This document shows, one piece after another, positions 16,418 through 25,295 of a stretch of 64,000 bases of DNA. The position numbers and the translations under genes were made by a program. The DNA comes from Bacteroides intestinalis. Lineage in GTDB: Bacteria; Bacteroidota; Bacteroidia; Bacteroidales; Bacteroidaceae. Numbering within the stretch: position 1 is the stretch's first letter; each line of letters opens with the position of its first letter. The stretch lies in NCBI RefSeq assembly GCF_902364365.1, contig NZ_CABJDN010000005.1, forward strand, positions 1-64,000. Reading direction: 5' to 3'. Under the pieces are notes generated by a model, which had not been told where the DNA came from, searched no databases, and was given only the letters and a program-made list of their open reading frames with translations.

Positions 16418-17398
16418 ATGCATATGGAAGAAATTCTCATCATTCTGGGCACCGTTTTTACTCTTAGCTTGCCTTTACTCGCCGCCTGGCTGCTCGATCG
16501 CTGGCTTGGTGACCCTGCTTGGTTGCCCCATCCCGTCATCGCATTCGGAAAGATGATCTCATTTTCTGAACATCTGTTGAATAAAGGACAGAACCGAAAA
16601 TTGAAAGGTGCACTTGCTGCTATCGTTCTCGTTCTTGCTATCTATTTTGTTGCTTCCTACTTGTTTCGTTGGGTAGCATCATCTTCTCCGGGGGGATTTC
16701 TGACGTTGCAGATACTTGCCATCTTTTTCTGTTTGGCGGGCACTACACTTGTTCGTGAAGTCCGTATGGTATTCGAAGCTGTAGACCGTTCGTTAGAAGA
16801 AGGAAGAAAGCAGGTAGCCCGCATTGTCGGCCGTGATACTTCGGAACTTTCTGCCCAAGAAGTACGTACTGCTGCTCTTGAAACTCTTGCAGAGAATCTG
16901 AGTGACGGAGTGATCGCGCCTTTATTCTGGTATATGCTGTTGGGTGTCCCCGGTATGCTTGCCTATAAGATGGTGAATACCCTCGATTCTATGATTGGGT
17001 ATCGTAACGAACGTTACCGGGACTTTGGTTGTTTTGCTGCCCGTTTGGATGATGTTGCTAATTACATACCTGCTCGTCTGACAGCTTTCCTTATGATACT
17101 TGCTTTTCCACGCGGTGGATTCTGGAATCTATTAAAATTTGTCGGTATGTATGGTAATCAGCACGCCAGCCCTAATTCCGGGTATCCTGAAGCTGCTCTT
17201 GCCGGCATTCTGAATTGCCGTTTCGGAGGCCCGCATAATTATTTTGGTGAGGAAGTATGGAAGCCTTATATTGGAAGTAATGGTCGCCTCCTGACTACAG
17301 AAGATATGAAAATTGCAGTTAGTGTCAATCGTCGTGCAGAAGGAATAATGATAATAATCCTGATAATAACGATTACTTTGGTCTCTTTTTTCATTTAG
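16418..17398 (+). CDS. cbiB: Adenosylcobinamide-phosphate synthase
   Basis: A 326-residue integral membrane protein that joins aminopropanol phosphate to adenosylcobyric acid. Signature stretches of the family are seen: LLAAWLLDRWLGDPAWLPHP near the N-terminus, GRDTSELSAQEVRTAALETL and ENLSDGVIAPLFWY in the middle, and YKMVNTLDSMIGYRNERYRD. Several membrane helices are evident. The start may be ATG 16418 or ATG 16424. It is the last cobalamin gene on this strand; the next gene, a sensor kinase, has its own promoter. Confidence 0.9.
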   Translation: MHMEEILIILGTVFTLSLPLLAAWLLDRWLGDPAWLPHPVIAFGKMISFSEHLLNKGQNRKLKGALAAIVLVLAIYFVASYLFRWVASSSPGGFLTLQILAIFFCLAGTTLVREVRMVFEAVDRSLEEGRKQVARIVGRDTSELSAQEVRTAALETLAENLSDGVIAPLFWYMLLGVPGMLAYKMVNTLDSMIGYRNERYRDFGCFAARLDDVANYIPARLTAFLMILAFPRGGFWNLLKFVGMYGNQHASPNSGYPEAALAGILNCRFGGPHNYFGEEVWKPYIGSNGRLLTTEDMKIAVSVNRRAEGIMIIILIITITLVSFFI

Positions 17399-17411
17399 GT
17401 ATTCACAATTT

Positions 17412-17442
17412 TTTGCTTTTCGGAAAATATTGAATATATTTG
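17412..17442 (+). promoter_or_regulatory. Promoter of the sensor kinase pair
   Basis: TTTG at 17412-17415 and TATATTTG at 17435-17442 are separated by 19 bases. This is a full match to the Bacteroidota housekeeping promoter (TTTG, 19-21 bases, TAnnTTTG). It shows that the kinase genes are transcribed separately from cbiB. Confidence 0.7.
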
Positions 17443-17500
17443 CCAACGTATGCGGTGAATGACAACACAAACACCACACAGCACGAAACAAACAAACTTC

Positions 17501-19372
17501 ATGAGAAACTTACTGAAATATCTGCTTCTTCATATCGTATGCTTTGGGGGCTTTTTTTCTCTATCTGCAGGAGAGAATGCACCTCACGAGGATAAATACA
17601 ATATACAGGATAAAATAATATACTCCTTTCATACCAGTATGGGATTCGATTATCTCACCAAAGAAGAGAGTGATATGATTCCTACAGACAGTATACTCGA
17701 CTATCTGGAAGCAAGCAAACAATACAAAACTTATTTTGAGTTAGAGCGTGTTATTATTAAATCATTTCTCTTTCGGGGAGAAATCCGTTTTGCTATTGCA
17801 CAAAGTGAACAGATGTATTCTAAGGCAAGTGTATGGTCCGATCATCTGGGGATGGCTCTTGCCCTGAATGCTATGGGGGAAGTTTATTCCTATACAGGAC
17901 GTATAAAAGAAGCCGGTGACACTTATGCACAAGCTTTGGAACTGTTCGACCGGTTACATGGTGAAGATATACACATCCGTATGTTGTTGGTCGAATTAGT
18001 AGAATACAATTTACGTATCCGGAATTATGCTCAGGCTGCTCGTTTCATGACCCGCCTGAATCGTTATCCGGCAGAGAGACTATCTGTACAGGAACAAGCT
18101 GTCCGTCATATCTTCAATGCTTATTGCCAACTACTGAACGGCTCAGTAAAGATAGCCCGTCAACATCTGGATGAAGTGGAACCGCTACGTGAAGAACTGG
18201 TTCCCGGCATCCTGCAACATCTTTTGATAGCAGATGCTTTGTATTGGGAGAAAAAAGGTGAATATGAGAAAGCTCTGAAAGCTTATGATACATTCTTCCA
18301 TGCGGATTATGCTAAAATAAACAGCAGTCTGTATAAAGAAACTATGATGAATAAGGCGAATCTGCTTGTAAAGATGGGACGGAAAGAAGAAGCCTACACT
18401 CAGTATGGTGCAGTCTTTTCGTACATAAAATCATCTTTCGAAAAAAACTATCCTAAGGAAATCGACCAGTTGACTACCCACTTCCAGGCAGACCAGTTGA
18501 CTTATCAGAATGAGCAAGACCGGTTGTTTTCATATCGCTTTTATCTGGGTGGCATTATTATCTGTACGCTTGCTTTGTTCCTTTTCCTTTATTTCAGTTG
18601 GAAAAATATATTCCGCTTGAAGGAGTCGAAACGTTCACAGGAATGTATGATACAGAAGGCAGAGCGAGCTATAAAAAAGAAAAATATGTTCCTTTCCAAT
18701 ATGAGCCATGAAGTGCGTACGCCGCTCAATGCCATAGTGGGATTCTCCGCTGTATTATCATCAGACGATGATTCATTTGATGAAGATTCCCGCAAAGAAT
18801 TCTGTGAAATCATTAAAGTCAATTCTTTCCAGTTATTGAAATTGATTAATGACATCCTTGATTTTTCTGATTTTGAAAATGATAATATCACATTCAACAT
18901 ACGTCCGTATGATGCAGTGAAGTTATGTAAAGAAGTGGTGGAAACAGTATCTGCTTCCCGCAAGCTTGAAGTGGAGTTACGCTTTGATACTGAACTTTCC
19001 GACTTAGTAATGGATACGGATGATGCCCGGCTTCGTCAGGTTTTGATTAACTTATTGGTGAATGCTACTAAATTTACTAAGGAAGGTTCCATTGTTCTGA
19101 AGCTGGAAATGTCTGATCATAATACTGCTTTCTTTTCCGTCACCGATACGGGATGTGGTGTCCCGCTTGAAAAGCAGGATCTGATTTTTGAGCGTTTTGA
19201 AAAATTGAATGACTTTGCACAGGGAAGCGGCTTGGGACTTTCTATTTGCAAACTGATTGTTACTTACATGAAGGGGCGGTTATGGGTAGACTCTAACTAT
19301 ACACAAGGTGCACGTTTCTGCTTTACACATCCGTTGAAGTTTCAATCTAAAATGGAGGATACCGCTTTATGA
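17501..19372 (+). CDS. TPR-containing sensor histidine kinase
   Basis: About 623 residues from the chosen start, which yields a signal sequence (MRNLLKYLLLHIVCFGGFFS); an ATG 42 bases upstream would add a polar leader. The periplasmic part (to about residue 350) is helical with TPR-like repeats (LGMALALNAMGEVYSYTGRI). One membrane helix (YLGGIIICTLALFLFLYFSW) follows, then the HisKA domain with phosphoacceptor His in MSHEVRTPLNAIVGF and a complete ATPase domain: N box QVLINLLVNATKF, G1 DTGCGVP, F box FERFEKL, G2 GSGLGLSI. No receiver domain is attached and no response regulator is adjacent. Its stop overlaps the next kinase ATG (ATGA). Confidence 0.88.
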   Translation: MRNLLKYLLLHIVCFGGFFSLSAGENAPHEDKYNIQDKIIYSFHTSMGFDYLTKEESDMIPTDSILDYLEASKQYKTYFELERVIIKSFLFRGEIRFAIAQSEQMYSKASVWSDHLGMALALNAMGEVYSYTGRIKEAGDTYAQALELFDRLHGEDIHIRMLLVELVEYNLRIRNYAQAARFMTRLNRYPAERLSVQEQAVRHIFNAYCQLLNGSVKIARQHLDEVEPLREELVPGILQHLLIADALYWEKKGEYEKALKAYDTFFHADYAKINSSLYKETMMNKANLLVKMGRKEEAYTQYGAVFSYIKSSFEKNYPKEIDQLTTHFQADQLTYQNEQDRLFSYRFYLGGIIICTLALFLFLYFSWKNIFRLKESKRSQECMIQKAERAIKKKNMFLSNMSHEVRTPLNAIVGFSAVLSSDDDSFDEDSRKEFCEIIKVNSFQLLKLINDILDFSDFENDNITFNIRPYDAVKLCKEVVETVSASRKLEVELRFDTELSDLVMDTDDARLRQVLINLLVNATKFTKEGSIVLKLEMSDHNTAFFSVTDTGCGVPLEKQDLIFERFEKLNDFAQGSGLGLSICKLIVTYMKGRLWVDSNYTQGARFCFTHPLKFQSKMEDTAL

Positions 19373-21333
19373 AACATACTATAATCATATTGTTTTGTTT
19401 TTTGTGTGGACATGCTTACACGTTGCAGGCAGAAGATGCCAATGCACAGCAGTATCAGGATAGTATTCTGAAAGTGGCACAGGCTATACCAAGTACGCCC
19501 GACAAGCTTGAATATCTGCGTGATATAGTTTATAGACATCAGTATGCACCTTATAACAAGACTTTTTCCACTGTTTTGTATAAAGAAGCCTGTGCACAGA
19601 AAAATGTGTTTTATGAGAATTTGGGAGCTTATTACCTTGCCGCCTGTTACGATAAATTGCATGAACCGGATAGTCTGGTATACTGGGTGGATAAACTGAA
19701 AAACTATGCTCCCGAGGTAGGTACTTATGATTATTACTTGGAACAGAAAGCCGCTATTAGCCGCGCATTAGCTTCGAAAAGGCAGGTGGAAAAGGCTGTA
19801 TACGTAGCTAAAGAAACCTTGAAGGAATCCTTGGAACATCATTCCAATAATGGGGAAATTGCAGCTTATAATAGTCTGGGATGTGCTTATAATGTATCCA
19901 GTAGAAGCGATGAAGCTCTGACGGTTCTTTTGAAAGCCTATCAGAATTTTACACCTCAAACTAAACCTTTCTTACGCATCGATATTCTTTCACGCATTGC
20001 CCAGGTATATGGTAATGCTGGTCAGGATAGTTTAAAGCTTCCTTATTTGGCACAGATGGATGAAGCTTTGCAGGACGTTGTTTCCCGCGAACCCGAAACG
20101 CGTAAGAATTGGAGCAATTTGAAAATTGATTGCGAAGTAAAATATGTGCTTCACTTTATGAATCGTGGAAAGATGGCCGAGGCGCAAGAACATATAGACA
20201 AAGCAAAAGCATTATTGGAAGATCATGTGGACCCGGTATTCTGGTTGAATGTCCAGCTTGTGCAATTACAATATTATTCCCGTGCGAAAGACTATGATAA
20301 GAGTATTGCTTTGATTGATGAAGTAACACCTATAGTGTTAAATCATTATGTATCTACATTTGCCACACTCATTAATTATAAAGCATCTGCTCAGGTTAGC
20401 AAAGGTGATATCGACGGAGCTATTGAAACACGCCGTTATCTGATTGCAGCACAAGATTCACTGGACAATGCTTTCTCAGCCAACCAGCTGCAACAGGTGA
20501 AGGAGATTTATCATATTGATGATCTTTTGCTGGAGAAGCAGAAAATAAAAGATACCAATTATAAACGAGGCTTTTTATTCTTGATGACTCTATTGGCTTT
20601 GATGCTTCTGTTTTATCTATATACACGCTATCTGTCCCGGAAAATAGCCGTAGCGGAGAAAGTAACCGCAGATGCGGCGATGCAGGCAGAAGCGGACAAT
20701 GTCACTAAAGATCGTCTGCAATCTGAGATTAGCCATGATATACGTACCCCGCTGAATGTAGTGGTAGGTTTTGCCGAGCTATTAACAGAGTCAAAAGAAC
20801 TGGCTCCCGGAGCTAAAGTGGAATATGGCAAGATGATACAGGAGAATGCAGAAAATCTTTTGGAGTATGTCAATAGCATTCTGGAACTTTCCCGTTTGGA
20901 ATCTGGTAAAACAAAATATAAACGTGAAGAATGTGAAGTCATGTCACTGTGTCGCAACGGAGTTGATTTTGCCAGACAGGTAGGGAACGGACGTCTGGCT
21001 ATCCGATTAGATACGAATATCCAGAGTCAGATGATATGTACGGATGAAAACTGGTTCTCTACATTGCTTTCCAGTCTGCTGGTGCCTGCAGAGAACGATA
21101 AAAACTCTTATAACATTGTTGTTCGTATCCGTTATGATAAAGAAAAAGGTATCGTAACCTTTAAAATAATCGGCACACCTCTTGCCAAGTCACGCTTTGA
21201 AAATAAAACGACTTTGATTCGTCATGAAATCAATGCGCATTTTATCCATGCTTTCGGAGGTATTTACAAGGTACAGTCGGATACACATGAAGGACCGCTG
21301 GTCATCTTCACATGGCCGAAAAGGGGTAATTAG
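19369..21333 (+). CDS. TPR-containing sensor kinase with degenerate ATPase domain
   Basis: A 654-residue paralogue of the preceding kinase, with signal peptide (MKHTIIILFCFLCGHAYTLQ), helical TPR-like periplasmic region, membrane helix (FLFLMTLLALMLLFYLYTRY) and a good HisKA helix with the phosphoacceptor His (SHDIRTPLNVVVGFAEL). The ATPase domain is abnormal: the N-box position reads TLLSSLLVPAENDKN, and no DxGxG, F-box or GxGLGL motif can be found in the last 100 residues. It is probably unable to bind ATP and may act as a phosphoacceptor or regulatory partner of the upstream kinase, with which it is translationally coupled. Confidence 0.85.
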   Translation: MKHTIIILFCFLCGHAYTLQAEDANAQQYQDSILKVAQAIPSTPDKLEYLRDIVYRHQYAPYNKTFSTVLYKEACAQKNVFYENLGAYYLAACYDKLHEPDSLVYWVDKLKNYAPEVGTYDYYLEQKAAISRALASKRQVEKAVYVAKETLKESLEHHSNNGEIAAYNSLGCAYNVSSRSDEALTVLLKAYQNFTPQTKPFLRIDILSRIAQVYGNAGQDSLKLPYLAQMDEALQDVVSREPETRKNWSNLKIDCEVKYVLHFMNRGKMAEAQEHIDKAKALLEDHVDPVFWLNVQLVQLQYYSRAKDYDKSIALIDEVTPIVLNHYVSTFATLINYKASAQVSKGDIDGAIETRRYLIAAQDSLDNAFSANQLQQVKEIYHIDDLLLEKQKIKDTNYKRGFLFLMTLLALMLLFYLYTRYLSRKIAVAEKVTADAAMQAEADNVTKDRLQSEISHDIRTPLNVVVGFAELLTESKELAPGAKVEYGKMIQENAENLLEYVNSILELSRLESGKTKYKREECEVMSLCRNGVDFARQVGNGRLAIRLDTNIQSQMICTDENWFSTLLSSLLVPAENDKNSYNIVVRIRYDKEKGIVTFKIIGTPLAKSRFENKTTLIRHEINAHFIHAFGGIYKVQSDTHEGPLVIFTWPKRGN

Positions 21334-21872
21334 ATTTTCAGTTGAATGATTCCTCCATAAGGTGTCAGGGCGCTGAATGCCTCTTCCGGTTTGATGGTTC
21401 CTGCATAGAGTTGTGCACAAATCAGCACGCCACCATGTGCGAAGATGGCAACTTGTGCGTACTCTTTTTCTTTCAGCTCGTCCAGGAAACTGGCAACACG
21501 TTGATATTGCATGGCGAATGATTCTCCGTTTGTTGCAGGTACATTCATATAATCGGCATACCACTCTTTCAGTCTCGGATCACTTATTTCATCAAACTTC
21601 TGCATTTCCCAATCTCCGAAGTTTATCTCCATAATTCGTTTGTCACGTTCGGCATCGGGGTATCCACAATAGGTCGCGAGGCGTACACAACGGGATAAGG
21701 GACTGGTGTATACATGATCGAAATCCCTGCCTTGCCGACGGTAAGTTTTCAGATTCTCCGAGGTAATAGCTGCTTCCTGCTCAAAACTGTCACGCAAGGG
21801 GACATCTGATTGTCCGTAACATACTCCGGGAGGGATGTCGACTGAAGTGTGCCTGATAAATGTAACTTCCAT
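21330..21872 (-). CDS. cobC: Histidine phosphatase, probable alpha-ribazole phosphatase
   Basis: A 180-residue phosphoglycerate-mutase-fold enzyme. The catalytic His is in FIRHTSVDIPPGVCYGQSDV (RHT instead of the usual RHG, as in other CobC-type proteins); further motifs are VYTSPLSRCVRLA, the acid EINFGDWE, and the second His in IFAHGGVL. Position at the end of the cobU-cobT-cobS series, 7 bases after cobS, supports alpha-ribazole-5'-phosphate dephosphorylation. It overlaps by 4 bases with the convergent kinase gene. Confidence 0.85.
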   Translation of the reverse strand: MEVTFIRHTSVDIPPGVCYGQSDVPLRDSFEQEAAITSENLKTYRRQGRDFDHVYTSPLSRCVRLATYCGYPDAERDKRIMEINFGDWEMQKFDEISDPRLKEWYADYMNVPATNGESFAMQYQRVASFLDELKEKEYAQVAIFAHGGVLICAQLYAGTIKPEEAFSALTPYGGIIQLKI

Positions 21873-21879
21873 AGGATGA

Positions 21880-22668
21880 TTATTTTAAATAAGCATTGAT
21901 AAAGTCAGGATTACCGTACCTGATATGGACATATAGCAAGATAGCGGCACCCAGATAGAATGATAGTTCACAAAGCAGGAATGCAGCTCCGCAGCAGTCT
22001 CCCGTATAACCTTGAAGACGACGTTTCATCAATCGGTACAGAATGATAAATGTAAGAATCGGGCAAATTGTAACAGGCCAGAAATCTATCGGCAGGAATA
22101 ATACGATTGGCAAAAGTCCACAGATGAATCCTGTCAGTAATTCTTGCCAGGTCATACGGTCGTACACTACTTTCGCCTTGCTGTCTTCCTCTTTTCGTGC
22201 ATAAGGCAAATAGTTGATAATTTGAGATGCACAGAATTTAGACCAGCAATCGCCGCAAATGACAAGGGCACAGATTAACTTTAACGGTAGATTTTCCAAG
22301 AGTAGAAACAATAATAGGAAATAACCTATCAATCCTATGACTCCATAGCTTCCTATCTGAGAGTCTTTCATGATGGCAAGTGTGCGCTCTTTGGTTGTTC
22401 CTCCACCGAAGCCGTCGAAAAAGTCGGCCAATCCATCTTCGTGCAGGCAACCTGTGATGAGCAGACGAGATAGGATAGCAAGCAGCCATGCGATAGATAC
22501 GGGCAGCACCTGAGCAGTCACCCATAGAACACCGACCATGATACCGCCCGTCAACCATCCGGCTAATGGCCAGTAGGGAACGATACGCTTGAAATACTTT
22601 GCCGGGACTTCTTTGATCCTCCAGAAAGGAAGGCGTGTGAAAAATATGAGTGCTGCGAGGATTTTCAT
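21880..22668 (-). CDS. cobS: Adenosylcobinamide-GDP ribazoletransferase (cobalamin synthase)
   Basis: A 262-residue membrane protein joining AdoCbi-GDP to alpha-ribazole or its phosphate. The family pattern is clear: FFTRLPFWR at the N-terminus, YWPLAGWLTGGIMV, the metal-binding HEDGLADFFDGFGGG, and GSYGVIGLIGYF in the middle; about six membrane helices. The gene starts 4 bases after the cobT stop and is followed 7 bases later by cobC. Confidence 0.92.
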   Translation of the reverse strand: MKILAALIFFTRLPFWRIKEVPAKYFKRIVPYWPLAGWLTGGIMVGVLWVTAQVLPVSIAWLLAILSRLLITGCLHEDGLADFFDGFGGGTTKERTLAIMKDSQIGSYGVIGLIGYFLLLFLLLENLPLKLICALVICGDCWSKFCASQIINYLPYARKEEDSKAKVVYDRMTWQELLTGFICGLLPIVLFLPIDFWPVTICPILTFIILYRLMKRRLQGYTGDCCGAAFLLCELSFYLGAAILLYVHIRYGNPDFINAYLK

Positions 22669-22672
22669 ATCG

Positions 22673-23710
22673 TTAAAAATACTTTGTTATGGATGCATGT
22701 GCAAAGTTATCCATTTCATTAATCATCCGGATGGCGGATTCTACAATAGGATAGGCGCAAATAGCACCTGTTCCTTCGCCCAGACGCAATCCAAGATTCA
22801 GCAACGGTTTTACTTCCATGTTGTCGAGCAACAATTTATGTCCGGTTTCGTCTCCACAATGACCAAAGATGGCGTAATTCATAACCTCGGGATACAGTTT
22901 GGCAGCAGCCAGAATGCAGTTCGTCATGATGAAACCATCTACCAGGATGATCATGCCTAATTCGGCTGCCTGTAGCATGGCACCTACTGCCATAACCATT
23001 TCCAGTCCACCGAAGTAACGGATGATATCACGCGGTGATCCGTCTCCTTTGTAATGATCCAGCGATTGTTTCAGCACTTCGTATTTATGGCGAATGCCGG
23101 CATTATCCAGTCCGCTACCTGCTCCTACACATTGTTCTAAAGGTATTCCGGTGAAACAGGTCATCCACATGGACGAAGAAGAGGTATTCCCTATACCCAT
23201 TTCTCCAAAACTGAGCACATTACTTCCTTCTTCATGGCAGCGGAGTACCACTTCTGCACCGCGTTCCAGGCAAAGCTCCATTTCTTCTTCCGTCATGGCT
23301 GCCTCATGCAGATAGTTTCGCGTACTTTTCCGTACTTTCATATTGATAATACCCTTGTCGTATGGTAAATCATAATCTACACCGGCATCTACTATTTTCA
23401 GGGTAAATCCATGTTGGCGGCATAGGAAGTTCACTCCTGCACCTCCATGTAGGAAATTACTGATCTGTTGCCAGGTAATTTCTTTTGGGGAAAGGCTGAC
23501 CTTTTCTTCTACTATGCCATGATCGGCAGCAAAAATAATATTTTGCGGATGTTGCAGGGTGGGAGACAGGGTTTGTTGTATCCAGCCTATCTGCAAAGCC
23601 AACTTTTCAAGAGTGCCCAATGAACCTTTCGGTTTTGTTAAATTATTGATTTTATCAATCAATGCCGGGCGGATATTCTCGTCCGGTCGTACTATTTTAA
23701 ATGTTTTCAT
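22673..23710 (-). CDS. cobT: Nicotinate-nucleotide--dimethylbenzimidazole phosphoribosyltransferase
   Basis: A 345-residue enzyme that makes alpha-ribazole phosphate, the lower ligand precursor. It shows [19 protein letters not shown] at the N-terminus, [37 protein letters not shown], and the catalytic Glu in [12 protein letters not shown] near the C-terminus. Length is normal. It lies between cobU (47 bases upstream) and cobS (4 bases downstream). Confidence 0.93.
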   Translation of the reverse strand: MKTFKIVRPDENIRPALIDKINNLTKPKGSLGTLEKLALQIGWIQQTLSPTLQHPQNIIFAADHGIVEEKVSLSPKEITWQQISNFLHGGAGVNFLCRQHGFTLKIVDAGVDYDLPYDKGIINMKVRKSTRNYLHEAAMTEEEMELCLERGAEVVLRCHEEGSNVLSFGEMGIGNTSSSSMWMTCFTGIPLEQCVGAGSGLDNAGIRHKYEVLKQSLDHYKGDGSPRDIIRYFGGLEMVMAVGAMLQAAELGMIILVDGFIMTNCILAAAKLYPEVMNYAIFGHCGDETGHKLLLDNMEVKPLLNLGLRLGEGTGAICAYPIVESAIRMINEMDNFAHASITKYF

Positions 23711-23757
23711 CTGTTTATCGTTTTATCACTCTATCACTTTACTACTCTATTGCTCTC

Positions 23758-24267
23758 TCATTTTACCTTCACCTCTATCCCTGATACCATCAGCCATACT
23801 TCATCCGCATGTTCGGCAATATATTGGTTCATCCATCCCTGCATATCTGTAAATTTACGCTGGATTTCATTATCCGAAGTAGCTCCCATACCAATTTCAT
23901 TGGTGACAAAGATAAAGGTGGCATCTTGCTTTGTAAAGCGGTCGAATTCTTCCTTGGCAGCTGCCAGGGCACTGTCAGTATCTGCATTTACATCAAAAAA
24001 GAAGTTTGTACACCATAGGGTTACGCAGTCTATCAGTACAGTTCGCCCGGATAATTGATGACGGCTTAGCTGTTTTTCTTCTTCGATATTTGTCCATTCT
24101 GGTCCACGTCTTTGCTGATGGCGGATGACGCGTTGCCGGAATTCTTCATCCCAGATGCGTGCAGTAGCAAGGTAAACGGGGTTAGGAGAGAGGCTTAGTG
24201 CCAATTTTTCCGCATGGCTGCTTTTACCGGAACGTGCTCCTCCGGTGATAAGTATGATTCGTTTCAT
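23758..24267 (-). CDS. cobU: Adenosylcobinamide kinase / adenosylcobinamide-phosphate guanylyltransferase
   Basis: A 169-residue bifunctional enzyme converting cobinamide to AdoCbi-GDP. The P-loop is ILITGGARSGKSSHAEKLAL; YLATARIWDEEFRQRVIRHQ carries the His used for guanylylation; VLIDCVTLWCTNFFF and FVTNEIGMG are further family motifs. The start at 24267 places the P-loop at the N-terminus as in other members; the upstream frame has no coding character. First gene of the minus-strand cobU-cobT-cobS-cobC series. Confidence 0.92.
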   Translation of the reverse strand: MKRIILITGGARSGKSSHAEKLALSLSPNPVYLATARIWDEEFRQRVIRHQQRRGPEWTNIEEEKQLSRHQLSGRTVLIDCVTLWCTNFFFDVNADTDSALAAAKEEFDRFTKQDATFIFVTNEIGMGATSDNEIQRKFTDMQGWMNQYIAEHADEVWLMVSGIEVKVK

Positions 24268-24361
24268 GGATTTTTCACTTTTGTGGCTGTAAAAGTACAT
24301 TTTTATTTTTGAATATAAAAAAACTTCTTTTACCTTTGCATCGTCTTTTAAAGAAAGCAAT

Positions 24362-24434
24362 GCGGCAGTAGCTCAGTTGGTAGAGCATCAGCTTCCCAAG
24401 CTGAGGGTCACGAGTTCGAACCTCGCTTGCCGCT
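24362..24434 (+). tRNA. tRNA-Gly (CCC)
   Basis: The cloverleaf is complete: acceptor stem GCGGCAG with TTGCCGC, D arm GCTCAGTTGGTAGAGC, anticodon stem TCAGC/GCTGA with loop TTCCCAA (anticodon CCC), T loop TTCGAAC, discriminator base T and no encoded CCA. The first T-stem pair is A-C, a minor irregularity. Confidence 0.93.
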
Positions 24435-24440
24435 CTTTTG

Positions 24441-24482
24441 AAAATCAGATAGTTATCGCAAGATTTCTATCTGATTTTTTTG
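24441..24482 (+). terminator. Terminator after tRNA-Gly
   Basis: AAAATCAGATAG (24441-24452) pairs with CTATCTGATTTT (24467-24478), and the right arm runs into a T-tract. This is a rho-independent type hairpin directly behind the tRNA. Confidence 0.8.
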
Positions 24483-24837
24483 CTTTTAAAGACATCAGTT
24501 TATCTACATGTTCAGTAAGGTTACTTTCAGTCTTGTCAATGGTGATAAAACTATGAATCAAGGTAGGACTAAGAACAGCTCATGGTAATGACTTATATAT
24601 AGTGCTTAGTCCAACTGAAAATATGGAACTAACGTTCAACACACTTCATATCATCAAAAAAAGTTCGAAATCGTAAAATTAAGAATATAGTGTTTAGCTT
24701 AATATGTTAATTATCAATATTATATGATATTTTTTTTTAGTTTACTGATTTTAGAATTTATATCCCCTTATTTCCTGCTATTTTTGTTCCCATTCACTTG
24801 AGCTTATATAAAATAATAGAATATTAAAAAAATAATC
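24483..24837. other. A+T-rich intergenic stretch before the tube pseudogene
   Basis: No intact gene. On the minus strand, bases of about 24455-24560 read as a short open tail (FITIDKTESNLTEHVDKLMS) without a start, possibly a gene remnant that I cannot identify. A TATTTTTG at 24779-24786 fits the -7 consensus on the plus strand and may have driven the tube gene, but no clear -33 TTTG lies at the right distance. Confidence 0.4.
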
Positions 24838-25278
24838 ATGGTAGAAGAAAAACAAAAAAGTACAATACAGTCACTTAAATTTTCGTTTAAGGTAAGTATT
24901 GCCAATGTGGGAGATTTTATTTTCGAAGAGCTTCGTGGTTTCGACCAGGCAATCAAGTGCGGAATTAGTAACGATTATGCGAATATGAAAATGCCTGGAA
25001 AAAGAGTATGGAAGTATCATTCTAAATGAAAGAGTATGTGCTTACGATAAGAGAATTTTGACATAGTGTAACATCAGAGATATCATAAAACACACAGTCA
25101 CTATTGACTTATTAAATGAAAAAAAGAGCTTATATTAACCTGGAAATTGATTAATTCCTTTCCTGCGACACTTACTTCAGGAGGGTTTAATGATTCAGAA
25201 AACACTGTAGCTATAAAGACTATGATGCTGGTTTATGAAAGCATGAGTATGGCTATTGAACAAGCAACGGAAATTTAA
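24838..25278 (+). pseudogene. Broken contractile tail tube (gp19-like) gene
   Basis: Read across frames, the stretch encodes about 147 residues, the normal size of T4 gp19-type tube proteins. Fragment 1 (24838-25026) has FSFKVSIANVGDFIFEELRG and the family-typical KMPG. Fragment 2, in another frame from 25028, reads VCAYDKRILT, a TAG at 25064-25066 where a Trp is expected, then IKHTVTIDLLNEKK. Fragment 3, one base out of phase after the A7 tract at 25119-25125, reads ELILTWKLINSFPATLT, then NTVAIKTMMLVYESM up to the TAA at 25276-25278. That gives two frameshifts and one nonsense codon. The first fragment still has an open frame of 63 residues and may be translated but cannot form a tube. The assignment rests on remembered family patterns. 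Confidence 0.7.
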
Positions 25279-25295
25279 TATATAAATAAACGAAT

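Noticed and set aside
24362..24434. tRNA-Gly as attachment site for an integrated element carrying the tail-derived locus
   Set aside because: No duplicated tRNA 3' end was seen to the right, and no integrase gene lies near, so integration at this tRNA is not supported.
24838..25029. Independent 63-residue gene
   Set aside because: Its sequence fits the N-terminal part of a tail tube protein whose remainder follows in other frames, so it is treated as a fragment of a pseudogene.
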